From Sphingomonas sp. ATCC 31555 (GTDB lineage Bacteria > Pseudomonadota > Alphaproteobacteria > Sphingomonadales > Sphingomonadaceae): 47,403 nt of DNA. The position numbers were made by a program, and so were the translations under genes. Shown here piece by piece: positions 1 through 8,958 of this stretch. Location of the stretch: NCBI RefSeq assembly GCF_000282895.1, contig NZ_ALBQ01000006.1, positions 1-47,403 on the forward strand. The letters are read 5' to 3'. The notes below the pieces were generated by a model. It had not been told where the DNA came from, did not search any database, and saw only the letters and a program-made list of their open reading frames with translations. Numbering within the stretch: position 1 is the stretch's first letter; the number at the start of each line of letters is the position of its first letter.

Positions 1-2
1 CT

Positions 3-44
3 TGGGAATCCCTCACCGATTCAGTGCGGTCAAAATCCGCTCTA
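3..44. repeat. Window-terminal repeat, left copy
   Basis: These 42 bases are the reverse complement of 47362-47403 with one mismatch (A at 32 against G). I saw no internal copy. A near-identical inverted pair at both extremes of the window fits a dispersed intergenic repeat at which an assembly broke. A 47-kb element with inverted ends is a less likely alternative, because no transposase or integrase is present. Confidence 0.8.
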
Positions 45-247
45 TTCTTCGTCTTGAGTCAGGTATAGACTGGCGGATTTTACTTAGTGCGCGACACGTA
101 AATCTCGCTTTCTATTGAAATTACTATAAGATGATGCGTAGATGAAGCGGTGATTGCTTGCGGATTGCAGTGATTGTCACAGTATCGACTATAAAGCTAC
201 ATAGAGCGGCGCCCGTCCGGGAATGATCCCGGCAAGGGGAACCTATC

Positions 248-2641
248 ATGTCGAACATCAACCGCATTCGCGCCGCCCTGCTGCTGGGCGCTGCTTTTGC
301 GAGCCCGGCGCTGGCGCATGGCCAGACGGTCGCGGCGACGGTCACCGGGGGCAGCAGCGATGCTGCCGCAGACGACAAGGGCCTTACCGATATCGTGGTC
401 ACTGCGACCAAGCGTGAGACGAACCTGCAGCGGACGCCGATCGCCATTTCCGTCGTCGACACGACGATGCTGAAGGACCGGCATATCCAGAGCCTCATCG
501 ATCTGGCGGATGGGGGAGTGCCGTCGCTGCGCGTGGCGACATTCGAGGCGCGCCAGTCGGCGCTGACCGTCGGCATTCGCGGCATCGTGCCGTTCGATGC
601 GAACCAGACCGCGCGCGACCAGGGCGTGGGCGTGTATGTCGACGGCGTGTATCTGGGCCGGCAGCAGGGGCTGAACGCCGCGCTGCTCGACGTCGACCGC
701 ATCGAAGTGCTGCGCGGGCCGCAGGGCACGCTGTTCGGTCGCAACACCGAAGGCGGCGCGCTGAGCGTCGTCACCAAGGCGCCGACCGGCGTGTTCGACG
801 GTCGCGCTCAGGCCGGCTTCGGCAATTACGGCAGCTATAATGGCGAGATCCACCTGGACCTGCCGGCGGTGGCGAACGTCGCCGTCAAGCTGGACGGGCT
901 GATCCAGCACCAGGATCCGACGGTGAAGAACCCGCTGGACGGCCAGGCCGGCTGGAACCAGTTCCACCGCGTGGGCGGGCGGGCCACTGCGCAGTGGAAG
1001 CCGGTGGACGGTTTCACCGCGACCTTTTCGTACGACAAGGCGCGCGACGAGAACACGCCCAACTACAGCCAACTCGTCAACTACAACCCGCTCAAGCTGC
1101 CGATCGGCAGCTATAGCGGCAGCACATTGGTGTGCCCGAGCGGCGCCGCCAAGTGCATCGCGCCGCTATCGCCGCTGGTGAAGGTGAGTGGAGGCGATCG
1201 GATGAAGGTGGCCGATATCGGCGTGCCGCAGCAGCCGAGCGTCGACGATACCCATGGCTTCACCGCCAATCTGCACTACGATGTCGCGCCGAACATCGAG
1301 CTGCGTTCGATCACCGCGTGGCGCGGTGTGGAAACTGCGCAGTGGGACAATTCCGGCGGCGCGCACCGCACCGTGTTCGTACCCAACGGCAAGTTCAGCC
1401 GCTACAGCCTGTCCAACCTTCGCCAGCGCCAGTTCAGCCAGGAGCTCCAGCTGGTCGGACACAGCGACCAGATCGATTATGTCGCCGGGCTCTATTACTT
1501 CAACGAGCATGCCACCGAATTTGCGGCAACGCCCTCGAGCAATCTGTGGAACGCGGACGGCACCGGCTATACCATCCTCAGCGCAAGCGTGCCGGGGGCG
1601 ATCACTTCGGCCAATCAGGGTTGGGATAGCGAGAGCTGGTTCGTTCAGCGCGCCAGCCGCGCCAAGGCCTTTAGCTATGCCGCCTATGCCCAGGCGACCT
1701 ACACGCCGGAAGCGCTGGCGCTGCTGCACCTGACCATCGGCGGGCGGGTGACCAAGGACAAGCGCAGCGGCCTGCTCTACACGGTGCAGGGCAAGTCGAC
1801 GGCGTTCACCTTCGACTATGACAAGACCCGCTTCGACCCCATGGTGACGCTGGCGGTGGATGTGGCGCCCTCCGCACAGCTCTACGCCAGATATGCCACG
1901 GGCTTCCGCGCGGGGGGGGCCAACAGCCGGTCGCAGACATTCAGCGCGTTCGGGCCGGAAGCGGTGAAATCCTACGAAGTCGGCGCGAAGATGGACCTGC
2001 TCGATCGCCATGTCCGGTTGAACCTGGCGGGCTATATGATGGATCGCACCGGCACCCAGACCGATTTCGACAATGTCGATACCAACCCCGCCAGCCCGAC
2101 CTTCAACCTGCATACCGAGGAAACCCGCAATGCGCCGGGCACGTCCAGGATCCGCGGGCTGGAGGCCGATCTGACGGTGCGGCCGGTGGAGCATCTGACC
2201 TTCGGGGCGGCCTATGCCTATACCTATACCAAGGTACCGCCGACGGCGAACCCGTTCCTGAACAACGCGCTCTTCCAGGTCTATACGGTGTTCACGCCGC
2301 GCAACGCCGCGTCCGCCTATGGCGATTACGAAGTGCCGGTGAGCGGCAACGGCATGGCGCTGCGGATGCACCTGGATGCCAGTTATGCCTCCAGCCAGTA
2401 CGGTTTCCAGGCGGAGCCGGTGAAGACGGATGCCAGCTTCGTGGTGAACGGCCGTATCGCCCTGGCCGACGTGCCGCTGAACGATCGCGGGCAGAAGGTC
2501 GCCTTCTCGGTCTGGGCGCGGAACCTGCTCGACACGACGTACATCTATCGCCGCTCGGCCGCGAATGCGGCGGTCCTGGGCGACTATGCCAACTACAACC
2601 CGCCGCGCACTTTTGGCGGAGATGTAAGCATGAAGTTCTGA
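248..2641 (+). CDS. TonB-dependent outer-membrane receptor
   Basis: This 797-residue outer-membrane active transporter is of the iron-complex receptor type. A signal peptide of about 23 residues (hydrophobic core ALLLGAAFASPALA) is followed by a TonB-box-like segment DIVVTATKRE near residue 48. The plug domain carries the motif VEVLRGPQGTLFGRN in the form IEVLRGPQGTLFGRNTEGG. The rest is a beta-barrel rich in aromatic residues that ends in Phe. The ATG at 248 follows an AAGGGG ribosome-binding site at the right spacing. The gene converges on a two-component system at 2670-4742, which may control it. The substrate cannot be told from sequence: a siderophore, a sugar or another organic compound are all possible. 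Only one extracellular cysteine pair is evident, unlike the second receptor in this window. Confidence 0.93.
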   Translation: MSNINRIRAALLLGAAFASPALAHGQTVAATVTGGSSDAAADDKGLTDIVVTATKRETNLQRTPIAISVVDTTMLKDRHIQSLIDLADGGVPSLRVATFEARQSALTVGIRGIVPFDANQTARDQGVGVYVDGVYLGRQQGLNAALLDVDRIEVLRGPQGTLFGRNTEGGALSVVTKAPTGVFDGRAQAGFGNYGSYNGEIHLDLPAVANVAVKLDGLIQHQDPTVKNPLDGQAGWNQFHRVGGRATAQWKPVDGFTATFSYDKARDENTPNYSQLVNYNPLKLPIGSYSGSTLVCPSGAAKCIAPLSPLVKVSGGDRMKVADIGVPQQPSVDDTHGFTANLHYDVAPNIELRSITAWRGVETAQWDNSGGAHRTVFVPNGKFSRYSLSNLRQRQFSQELQLVGHSDQIDYVAGLYYFNEHATEFAATPSSNLWNADGTGYTILSASVPGAITSANQGWDSESWFVQRASRAKAFSYAAYAQATYTPEALALLHLTIGGRVTKDKRSGLLYTVQGKSTAFTFDYDKTRFDPMVTLAVDVAPSAQLYARYATGFRAGGANSRSQTFSAFGPEAVKSYEVGAKMDLLDRHVRLNLAGYMMDRTGTQTDFDNVDTNPASPTFNLHTEETRNAPGTSRIRGLEADLTVRPVEHLTFGAAYAYTYTKVPPTANPFLNNALFQVYTVFTPRNAASAYGDYEVPVSGNGMALRMHLDASYASSQYGFQAEPVKTDASFVVNGRIALADVPLNDRGQKVAFSVWARNLLDTTYIYRRSAANAAVLGDYANYNPPRTFGGDVSMKF

Positions 2642-2643
2642 CC

Positions 2644-2670
2644 GGGCGGCGATGCCGTCCGCCCCTTCTT
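2644..2670. terminator. Hairpin between convergent genes
   Basis: GGGCGG at 2644-2649 pairs with CCGCCC at 2659-2664 and is followed by a pyrimidine run. It lies between the TonB receptor stop and the convergent histidine kinase stop, so it could terminate the receptor transcript. The stem is short and this is a weak call. Confidence 0.4.
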
Positions 2671-4013
2671 CATCCGGGAGCGGCGGGCAGGCGAACGTGC
2701 ACCGCCAGCCCCGGCGCCGCATCGCCCAGCACCAGGCTGCCGCCATGGAGCTGGGCGATGGCGGCGGCGAGCGGCAGGCCGAGGCCATGGCCGGGGGTGG
2801 TGCGACTCCCCTCCAGCCGGCCGAAGCGGCGAAGGGCGCGCGCCCGCGCCTCGGCGGGGATACCCGGCCCGTCGTCGCACACGCTGAGCTGCACCGCGCC
2901 CGCTGCCATGGCCAGCGTCACGCGGATCGTGGTGCCGGGCGGCGTGTGCGTCACGGCGTTTTCGATCAGGTTGACGAAGAGCTGTGCCAGAAGGCGAGCG
3001 TCGCCTTCAACCGCGACCGCCACTGGCGCCGGCGGGGCGACCAGGATGCGGCCGCCATCCTCGACGAGCAGCGACAGCCCCTCGGCCGTGTCCGCGACCA
3101 ATGCGGCGAGATCGAGCCTGGCAAAGCCTGCGCGTCGGGCGCCGCCTTCGATCTCGGCGATACGCAGCATGGCGGCGAACAGCGCCAGGATCTCCTCGCT
3201 CTCGGCGACGGCGGCGATGATTTCGGGCTGCACCGGCGCAGCCTGGGGTGCGTGGGCGAGCGCGGCCAGCCGACCGTGCAAGCGCGCCAGCGGCGTGCGC
3301 AGATCATGCGCGATGTCGTTCGAAACGCTGCGCATCTCCGACATAAGCTCCGCGATCCGATCGAGCATGCGGTTATAGGTAGCCGCCAGCCCGCCAAAGG
3401 CGCTGTCGGCGCGGTCCACCGGCATGCGCGCGCGCAGATTGCCGTCGATAATTGCTTCCGCGGTGCCGCGCAGCGCGGCGATGTTGGTGCGGATTGATAC
3501 GGACAGCGCGAAGATGCCGGCGAGGACGATCAGCACGACGCTGCCGAAGCCGGCCGCGAGAATCAGCAGGCGCTTGCGATCGTGCCGGTCGATCGGCTCG
3601 CTTTCGGCGACCAGCGTGAGCGTGCCGCCGTCCGCCAGCGCGGTCCGCAGCGCCCGGCCGCGGGTGAGGCCGGCAATCGCCGCCTCGCTCCCGACGGTCG
3701 ACAGCCCGGGGGGCAGCGGCTGGGCGGGGGCGATGTTGCCGGCGATCGGCGTGCCGCGCGCATCGCGGAGCAGGAAGCCGATGTCGCCGCTGTCGCGATC
3801 GCGCTGCGCGCGGGCGATCCGCCGCGCGATCTCCGCCGGTGCGGGCTGCCCGGCGAGCAGTTCGCGCGCCTCGGTTTCGATGCGAAGGTCCACTTGGCGG
3901 TCGACCGCATCGACCAGGGCAAGATAGACGGCGACGCCGGTCGCCGCCGTGCTCCCCGAGAGCAGCACGGCGAAGGCGGCGGCGATCCCGCGCAGCGAGC
4001 GAAGCCGCCGCAC
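2670..4013 (-). CDS. Sensor histidine kinase (HAMP, HisKA, HATPase)
   Basis: This 447-residue inner-membrane sensor kinase of a two-component system has a transmembrane helix at about 12-34, a periplasmic loop to about 147, and a second helix at about 149-171. A HAMP-like linker follows (about 172-225). The HisKA segment SNDIAHDLRTPLARL places the phospho-acceptor at His236. The ATPase domain shows the N box NLIENAVTHTPPG, the G1 box DDGPGIP and the G2 box GHGLGLP. The predicted start is GTG, three bases after the stop of the response regulator gene, so the two are co-transcribed and probably translationally coupled. The signal sensed is unknown. The convergent TonB receptor is the obvious candidate target, but this is inference from position only. 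Confidence 0.92.
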   Translation of the reverse strand: MRRLRSLRGIAAAFAVLLSGSTAATGVAVYLALVDAVDRQVDLRIETEARELLAGQPAPAEIARRIARAQRDRDSGDIGFLLRDARGTPIAGNIAPAQPLPPGLSTVGSEAAIAGLTRGRALRTALADGGTLTLVAESEPIDRHDRKRLLILAAGFGSVVLIVLAGIFALSVSIRTNIAALRGTAEAIIDGNLRARMPVDRADSAFGGLAATYNRMLDRIAELMSEMRSVSNDIAHDLRTPLARLHGRLAALAHAPQAAPVQPEIIAAVAESEEILALFAAMLRIAEIEGGARRAGFARLDLAALVADTAEGLSLLVEDGGRILVAPPAPVAVAVEGDARLLAQLFVNLIENAVTHTPPGTTIRVTLAMAAGAVQLSVCDDGPGIPAEARARALRRFGRLEGSRTTPGHGLGLPLAAAIAQLHGGSLVLGDAAPGLAVHVRLPAAPG

Positions 4014-4016
4014 CGG

Positions 4017-4742
4017 TCAGGCGCGAAACATATAGCCGACGCCGCGCACCGTGACGATCGGATCCGGCAATCCGGGCATGTCGAGCCGCTGGCGCAGCTT
4101 GAGGATATGCACGTCCACCACATTTGCCGTCGGCACGAAATCATAGCCCCAGACTCGTTCGAGCAGCATCGGCCGGGTGAGCACATTGCCCGCTTCGCGC
4201 ACCAGTTCGGCAAGCAGCCGCAGCTCCGTCTTTTGCAGCGGGATCACCTTGCCGGCGCGGGTGACGCGGTGGCGGAGTACGCTGACGGTGACGTCCCCGG
4301 CAGCGATCGTGGCATTGTCCGTCGCGGGAGCGGCGCGGCGGCGAAGCACAGCGCGGATGCGGGCGTGGAGTTCGTCAATCTCGAACGGCTTCACGATGTA
4401 ATCGTCGGCCCCGGCCTCCAGCCCCTCAACGCGTTCGGCGGTCATGCCCAGCGCAGTGAGGAGGATCACCGGCGTCTCGACGCCTTTGCCGCGCATCCGC
4501 TGCAGCACGTCGATGCCGTCGATCACCGGCAGCATGCGATCGAGCAGGACGACGTCGAAGCGCGCATCGGCGAGTGCCGCGATAGCGGCGCGACCGTCGC
4601 CGACCGCATCGACGTGGTAGCCGAGCGCGGCAAGCTGATGGACCAGCAGTGCCGAAAGCTGGGCATCGTCCTCCACGACCAGGGCGCGCAGCGTGGTGGA
4701 CGCCGACTCGGCGGCGGGTGAAACATCGGCAGGGGTACGCAT
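4017..4742 (-). CDS. OmpR-family response regulator
   Basis: This 241-residue DNA-binding response regulator pairs with the kinase gene just downstream. The receiver domain (about 17-135) has the acidic pair EDD at 24-26, the phospho-acceptor Asp68 in VVLLDRMLP, the conserved Thr in VILLTALG and the Lys in VKPFE. The C-terminal winged helix (about 145-241) has the OmpR signature RTLxxHI-like segment VDVHILKLRQRL and ends in VRGVGYMFRA. It is first in a two-gene operon (regulator then kinase, 3-base gap). The N-terminal extension of about 16 residues before the receiver may indicate a slightly later start. Target genes are unknown; the TonB receptor at 248-2641 is a reasonable guess. Confidence 0.92.
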   Translation of the reverse strand: MRTPADVSPAAESASTTLRALVVEDDAQLSALLVHQLAALGYHVDAVGDGRAAIAALADARFDVVLLDRMLPVIDGIDVLQRMRGKGVETPVILLTALGMTAERVEGLEAGADDYIVKPFEIDELHARIRAVLRRRAAPATDNATIAAGDVTVSVLRHRVTRAGKVIPLQKTELRLLAELVREAGNVLTRPMLLERVWGYDFVPTANVVDVHILKLRQRLDMPGLPDPIVTVRGVGYMFRA

Positions 4743-4852
4743 GGCGAAAACATCCTTACGGCGGATGGCTTCCCCTTTACGCAGGTCTCGCCCAGCCGTC
4801 GACGGCCCCGTCGCGCTGCTGCGGGACAGGGCCGGGACGGCGTGCGCGACGC

Positions 4853-7798
4853 TCAGAAGCTGAGCGTCGCGCCGAAGAAAACCGTACGACCCATCGGATC
4901 GTACACGCCCGGATAGGTATTGCCGTTGCCGAAGCTGGCGAGCACGCCGGAGGCGATCGCTGGCGGTGCCTTGTCCGTCAGGTTGTTGATGCCGGCGCGG
5001 AACTGCAGCTGCCTGGCCACCGACACCGTGGTAGCGAGATCGAAATAGTCATAGGTCGGGATGGTGGCGTTGATCACGCTGGGCGTGCCGGCGAGGAATG
5101 GATTGCTGGAGAGGCTGGAGAGGCGCGTGCTGGCGAAATGGCGCCAGGCGAGCGACAGCGTCGCCTTTTCGCCCGGCACGATCCAGGTCAGGCGAGCGAA
5201 GTGCCGCCATTCTGGGTTGGGCTGCCCGCAGCTATAGCCATAATAGCCCTTGCAATCATAGGTGCCGAGATTGGGCAGCGGTTCCACCGTCTGCTGTTCC
5301 TGCCAGGTGCCGACGATGCTGGCGTCCAGCTTGCCCAGCGCGCCGATCCGCGTGGCATAGCTGGCTGCGATGTCGATGCCCGAGGTGAGCAGATAGCCGG
5401 TGTTGAGCGTGCTGCCGACGACATAGCCGTTGGAGCCGAACAGTGCGCCGGTGCGCGGATCGCGCCGGAACAGTCCGCAATAATAGGGATCGCCGGTGGT
5501 GGTGCACTGGCTGACCACCAGCGACGGTCCGATCGAGCCGATATAGCCGTTCACCTTGATGTGGTAATAATCCAGCGACAGCGACAGGCCCGGCACCTGC
5601 TTCGGCGTCAATACCACGCCGAAGGTATAGGTGTCGCCCACTTCGGGCTTCAGCGCCGGATTGCCGCCATAGGATTGCGAGCAGGTATCGGCCGGGCACT
5701 GGATGATGTTGCCATATTGCGCATCGGTGACGCCGGTAAGCTTGCAGGTGGCCAGCGACGCGGTGGGCGCGGCGCCGGCGCAGGGATCGTTCAGCGCTAC
5801 GTTGCCGATGCCGCGCGCGCCGAACAGTTCGCTGATATTGGGTGCGCGGATCGCGCGGTTGTAGCTGGCGCGGAAGCGGGCCCCCGCGACCGGCGACCAG
5901 GCGAGTTCCGCCTTGTACGTCCACGCCTTGTACGACGATTTGGTGGACGTCGACGGCTGCTGGTTGGTGTAGGACGAATAGCGCAGGCCGCCATTGACGG
6001 TGAGTTCGTGGAGGAACGGCACGTCGGCGACGAGCGGCAACTCGAGTTCGCCATAGGCTTCGTTGACGCTGATCACGCCATCGGCATTGGCGGCACCGCC
6101 CTGTGCGGCGACCGCATCGACCGTGTAGTTCAGCGTTTCGCGGCGATGCTCGACACCGAGCGCGATGCCGGCGCCGCGCGTCGCCCATGGGCTGTGGATG
6201 CCGAACGCGGTGCCGAGATCGCCGCTGACCGTGCCGGAGACGACTTCGAGCGTGTTGCGCGACGCGGTGTTGGACGGGCTGAACAGATATTCCGCCTGGG
6301 CGGCGGTGATGCCGTTGGCCTTGAAGATGTCGATCGGCACGCAGGCAGGATCGGTACCGTCGACCTTCGAGCGGCAGGTGGGGGTGCCGCCCACCGACAC
6401 CACGTCCAGGGCGCGCTGCGCTTTCACATTGTCGACATTGTTGAGATAGGTTTCGTCGAAGCGCGACAGCGCGTAGAGATAGCTCACGTCATAGTTGAAG
6501 CCGCGACCGATATCGCCCTTCACACCGGCATTGTAGCGATAATCCTGGTGCCGCAGATCGTCGCGGCGGGAATAGGTGCCGTCCAGCCGATAGCCGATCA
6601 GCGTATCCGCGGTGGCGCTGGTACCGGCGGCGGTGCCGCACAATGCGGTCGCCTGCGCGCTGCTCATCAGCGGGTTGTTGCACGGAATGGTGAAGGTGGT
6701 GCCGAGGAACAGCGCCGACGGTGCGACCTGCGAGAAGGTGTGATCCTTCATCCACATGAAGCTTCCATAGACGGTTGCGACCGGCGCGATCTCGAACGAG
6801 CCGATGCCGCCGCCAGTATAGCGCTCGTCGGAGCGCTGGATGTAGTTGGTCGGGGAATAGTTATAGGCGTAGCTCGCGTCGTAGGGCACCCAGCTCTTCG
6901 ATCCGTCGCGCGCATTGGTGAGATAGCCCAGGCCGGCGCTGGGGCCGGTCAGCGGCGCGAAGGTGCCGAACGTGGTGTTGCTCGATCCGCCGCAGACCAG
7001 GTCCGTCTCGCTCGCGGCATTGAGCGCGCAAGAGGAATAGTCGCGGCTCGATTGCTGCACCGGATCGGTGTGGCGATAGCCGCCATAGACCATGATCTTC
7101 GCTCGGCCATCGGCAAAGGTCTTGCCGAACGCGCCGTTCACATCCTGCTTCGCGCCATCGATCACATTGCGCGGGGCGAGTTGATAGCCCTTGGCCGATA
7201 CCAGCCCGCGGACATAAGCATTGTCGTTGTTATGCTGGGCGAAGCTGGTTTGCGCGTCGAGCCGAAAACCGTCGAGATGATCGCGCAGCACGAAGTTGAC
7301 CACGCCGGACATCGCGTCCGAACCGTAAACCGCGGAAGCGCCGCCGGTAACCACGTCTACCCGCTCTAGCAGCGCGACCGGCACGAAGTTGATGTCGGTG
7401 GCCTGGGACGAGAGAATGCGGTGGCCGTTGATCAGCGTGAGCACGCGATTGGAGCCAAGGTTGCGCAGGTTGATCTGCGCCGATCCGTCCGATCCGTTCG
7501 AAACATTCTCGTTGGCGTCGGGCGTGAATTGCGGAAGCCGGGCGAGCAGAGTTTCGGCGTTCACCACGCCCTGGTAGCGGATCTCGGCATCGCTGACGCT
7601 GGTGAGCGGGCTGTTGCTGGCGAGATCCGGCCGAGCGATGCGGGTGCCCGTCACCAGGATTTCTCCGGCCCCTTCTCCGCTGTCGGTCTGTGTGGTGCCA
7701 GGATCTGAAACCTGCTGCGCCTGCGCATTGCTCGCCAGCATCGCGACCGCGAGGGCACCTGCCGCTACTGATGCCCGAATTGAAATATAATTACGCAC
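4853..7798 (-). CDS. Large cysteine-rich TonB-dependent receptor
   Basis: This outer-membrane TonB-dependent transporter is 981 residues from the chosen GTG. The start at 7798 is preferred because GGGGAG lies 8 bases upstream; a GTG at 7807 would add three residues. A signal peptide ends near SNAQAQ, followed by a TonB box (GEILVTGTRI) and a plug carrying ERVDVVTGGASAVYGSDA. The barrel ends in Phe. Fourteen cysteines fall into seven close pairs (such as CPADTC and CTTTGDPYYC), which look like disulfide-stapled extracellular loops. The class is common near peptidase and sugar loci in sphingomonads, caulobacters and xanthomonads. It diverges from the hypD operon across a region with two TATACGRTA sites, so it probably imports the peptide or glycopeptide degraded by this locus. 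That substrate is inferred. Confidence 0.92.
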   Translation of the reverse strand: MRNYISIRASVAAGALAVAMLASNAQAQQVSDPGTTQTDSGEGAGEILVTGTRIARPDLASNSPLTSVSDAEIRYQGVVNAETLLARLPQFTPDANENVSNGSDGSAQINLRNLGSNRVLTLINGHRILSSQATDINFVPVALLERVDVVTGGASAVYGSDAMSGVVNFVLRDHLDGFRLDAQTSFAQHNNDNAYVRGLVSAKGYQLAPRNVIDGAKQDVNGAFGKTFADGRAKIMVYGGYRHTDPVQQSSRDYSSCALNAASETDLVCGGSSNTTFGTFAPLTGPSAGLGYLTNARDGSKSWVPYDASYAYNYSPTNYIQRSDERYTGGGIGSFEIAPVATVYGSFMWMKDHTFSQVAPSALFLGTTFTIPCNNPLMSSAQATALCGTAAGTSATADTLIGYRLDGTYSRRDDLRHQDYRYNAGVKGDIGRGFNYDVSYLYALSRFDETYLNNVDNVKAQRALDVVSVGGTPTCRSKVDGTDPACVPIDIFKANGITAAQAEYLFSPSNTASRNTLEVVSGTVSGDLGTAFGIHSPWATRGAGIALGVEHRRETLNYTVDAVAAQGGAANADGVISVNEAYGELELPLVADVPFLHELTVNGGLRYSSYTNQQPSTSTKSSYKAWTYKAELAWSPVAGARFRASYNRAIRAPNISELFGARGIGNVALNDPCAGAAPTASLATCKLTGVTDAQYGNIIQCPADTCSQSYGGNPALKPEVGDTYTFGVVLTPKQVPGLSLSLDYYHIKVNGYIGSIGPSLVVSQCTTTGDPYYCGLFRRDPRTGALFGSNGYVVGSTLNTGYLLTSGIDIAASYATRIGALGKLDASIVGTWQEQQTVEPLPNLGTYDCKGYYGYSCGQPNPEWRHFARLTWIVPGEKATLSLAWRHFASTRLSSLSSNPFLAGTPSVINATIPTYDYFDLATTVSVARQLQFRAGINNLTDKAPPAIASGVLASFGNGNTYPGVYDPMGRTVFFGATLSF

Positions 7799-7865
7799 GG
7801 CTCCCACTCCCCATAGCCTGAGTCGCGCAAATGCAACATGATTTGCAGCAATCAGTCAAATATTT

Positions 7866-7874
7866 TATACGATA
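7866..7874. promoter_or_regulatory. Candidate GntR operator 1 (TonB receptor/hypD)
   Basis: The sequence TATACGATA sits in the AT-rich region between the divergent TonB receptor and hypD genes. On the minus strand it overlaps an AT-rich stretch that could serve as the -10 of the receptor promoter. It is one of five related sites (TATACGRTA) in three divergent promoters of this locus. The assignment to the GntR protein at 11395-12039 is inferred. Confidence 0.5.
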
Positions 7875-7982
7875 TTCATAATTTCCATTTCATACGGGCG
7901 AATTGCTCGCGCCGGCAGAGCGCTGGAAAGACGGGAGGAAATAGCGGTATGAGAGTGATGACACCGCTTGCGCTGCGGGTGG

Positions 7983-7991
7983 ATACCGTAT
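7983..7991. promoter_or_regulatory. Candidate GntR operator 2 (hypD proximal)
   Basis: ATACCGTAT is a nine-base palindrome around one central base. Read on the minus strand with one more base it is TATACGGTA, the site consensus. It lies 36 bases before the hypD start codon, in the 5' leader or core promoter, a usual place for a repressor site. It also contains the GTATAC core typical of FCD-type GntR operators. Confidence 0.55.
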
Positions 7992-8026
7992 ACGAAAACG
8001 TCAACCCAATGGAGGATGAAGTTTCG

Positions 8027-8950
8027 ATGCATGCACGCAAGCCGCTCTGGGCCGGTGTCTACCCCGCAGCGACGACGCAGTTCGCCGAAGACCTTTCGGT
8101 CGACCTCGCTGCCACCCAGAAGACCCAGACCGCGCTGGTCGACGACGGCGTCGACGGGCTGATCCTGCTGGGCACCTGCGGCGAGAACAACTCGCTGGAA
8201 GCCGATGAGAAGAGGCTGGTGCTGCAGGCCGGTGTCGAGGCGGTAGGCGGGCGCGTGCCGCTGGTGGCGGGCGTTTCCGAGTTCACCACCGCCCGGGCGA
8301 TCCAATATGTCCGCGATGCCGAAAAGATCGGCGTCGATGCGCTGATGCTGCTTCCAGCCATGGTCTATGTGCCGACCGCCGAGGAACTGGAGGCGCATTT
8401 CCGCGCCGTCGCGGCGGCAACCTCGCTGCCGATCATGCTCTACAACAATCCGCCGGCCTATCGCGTATCGATCGGCACCGAGACGCTGGACCGCCTGATC
8501 GACGTCAAGAACATCGTGGCGGTGAAGGAAAGCGCGCCCGATCCGCGGCGCTTCACCGATCTCTTCAACCGCTATGGCGATCGCTACACGCTGATGGCGG
8601 GCCTGGACGATGTGGCGCTGGAAGGGCTGTTCCTGGGCGCATCGGGCTGGGTTTCGGGCCTGACCAGCGCGTTCCCGGAAGAATCGGTGCGGCTGGTCGC
8701 GGCGTTTAACGAAGGCCGGTTCGACGAGGCGCGCGCCATCTATCGCTGGTTCATGCCGCTGCTCCACCTGGATGCCGAGCATGACCTGGTGCAATCGATC
8801 AAGCTCGCCGAGCAGATCATGGGCCGGGGCAGCGAGCGCGTCCGCATGCCGCGCCTGCCGCTGTCGGGCGAGCGTCGTGCGCAGGTGATCGCCTGGGTAG
8901 AGGAAGCGGCGGCGACTCGGCCGAGCCGGCGCGCGGCCAAAGCGGCCTGA
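8027..8950 (+). CDS. hypD: 1-pyrroline-4-hydroxy-2-carboxylate deaminase (DapA family)
   Basis: This 307-residue Schiff-base aldolase-fold enzyme belongs to the dihydrodipicolinate synthase/NAL superfamily. The Schiff-base Lys167 is in IVAVKESA and the catalytic Tyr139 in IMLYNNPPAY. The GTCGENNSL segment replaces the usual GTTGE of DapA. In hydroxyproline catabolism this family deaminates and dehydrates pyrroline-4-hydroxy-2-carboxylate to alpha-ketoglutarate semialdehyde. Its place directly before a hydroxyproline epimerase makes that role far likelier than lysine biosynthesis. The ATG at 8027 is chosen because GGAGGA lies 10 bases upstream; an in-frame ATG at 8009 overlaps that ribosome-binding site. 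It heads an operon with the epimerase (8-base gap) and a permease (27-base gap). Function is inferred from family plus context. Confidence 0.85.
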   Translation: MHARKPLWAGVYPAATTQFAEDLSVDLAATQKTQTALVDDGVDGLILLGTCGENNSLEADEKRLVLQAGVEAVGGRVPLVAGVSEFTTARAIQYVRDAEKIGVDALMLLPAMVYVPTAEELEAHFRAVAAATSLPIMLYNNPPAYRVSIGTETLDRLIDVKNIVAVKESAPDPRRFTDLFNRYGDRYTLMAGLDDVALEGLFLGASGWVSGLTSAFPEESVRLVAAFNEGRFDEARAIYRWFMPLLHLDAEHDLVQSIKLAEQIMGRGSERVRMPRLPLSGERRAQVIAWVEEAAATRPSRRAAKAA

Positions 8951-8958
8951 TAGCACGC

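Noticed and set aside
4649..7369. Plus-strand open frame of 906 codons antisense to the second TonB receptor
   Set aside because: It is a GC-rich shadow frame: the composition is Arg/Ala/Gly-rich without domains, while the minus strand encodes a complete receptor with signal peptide, TonB box, plug and terminal Phe.
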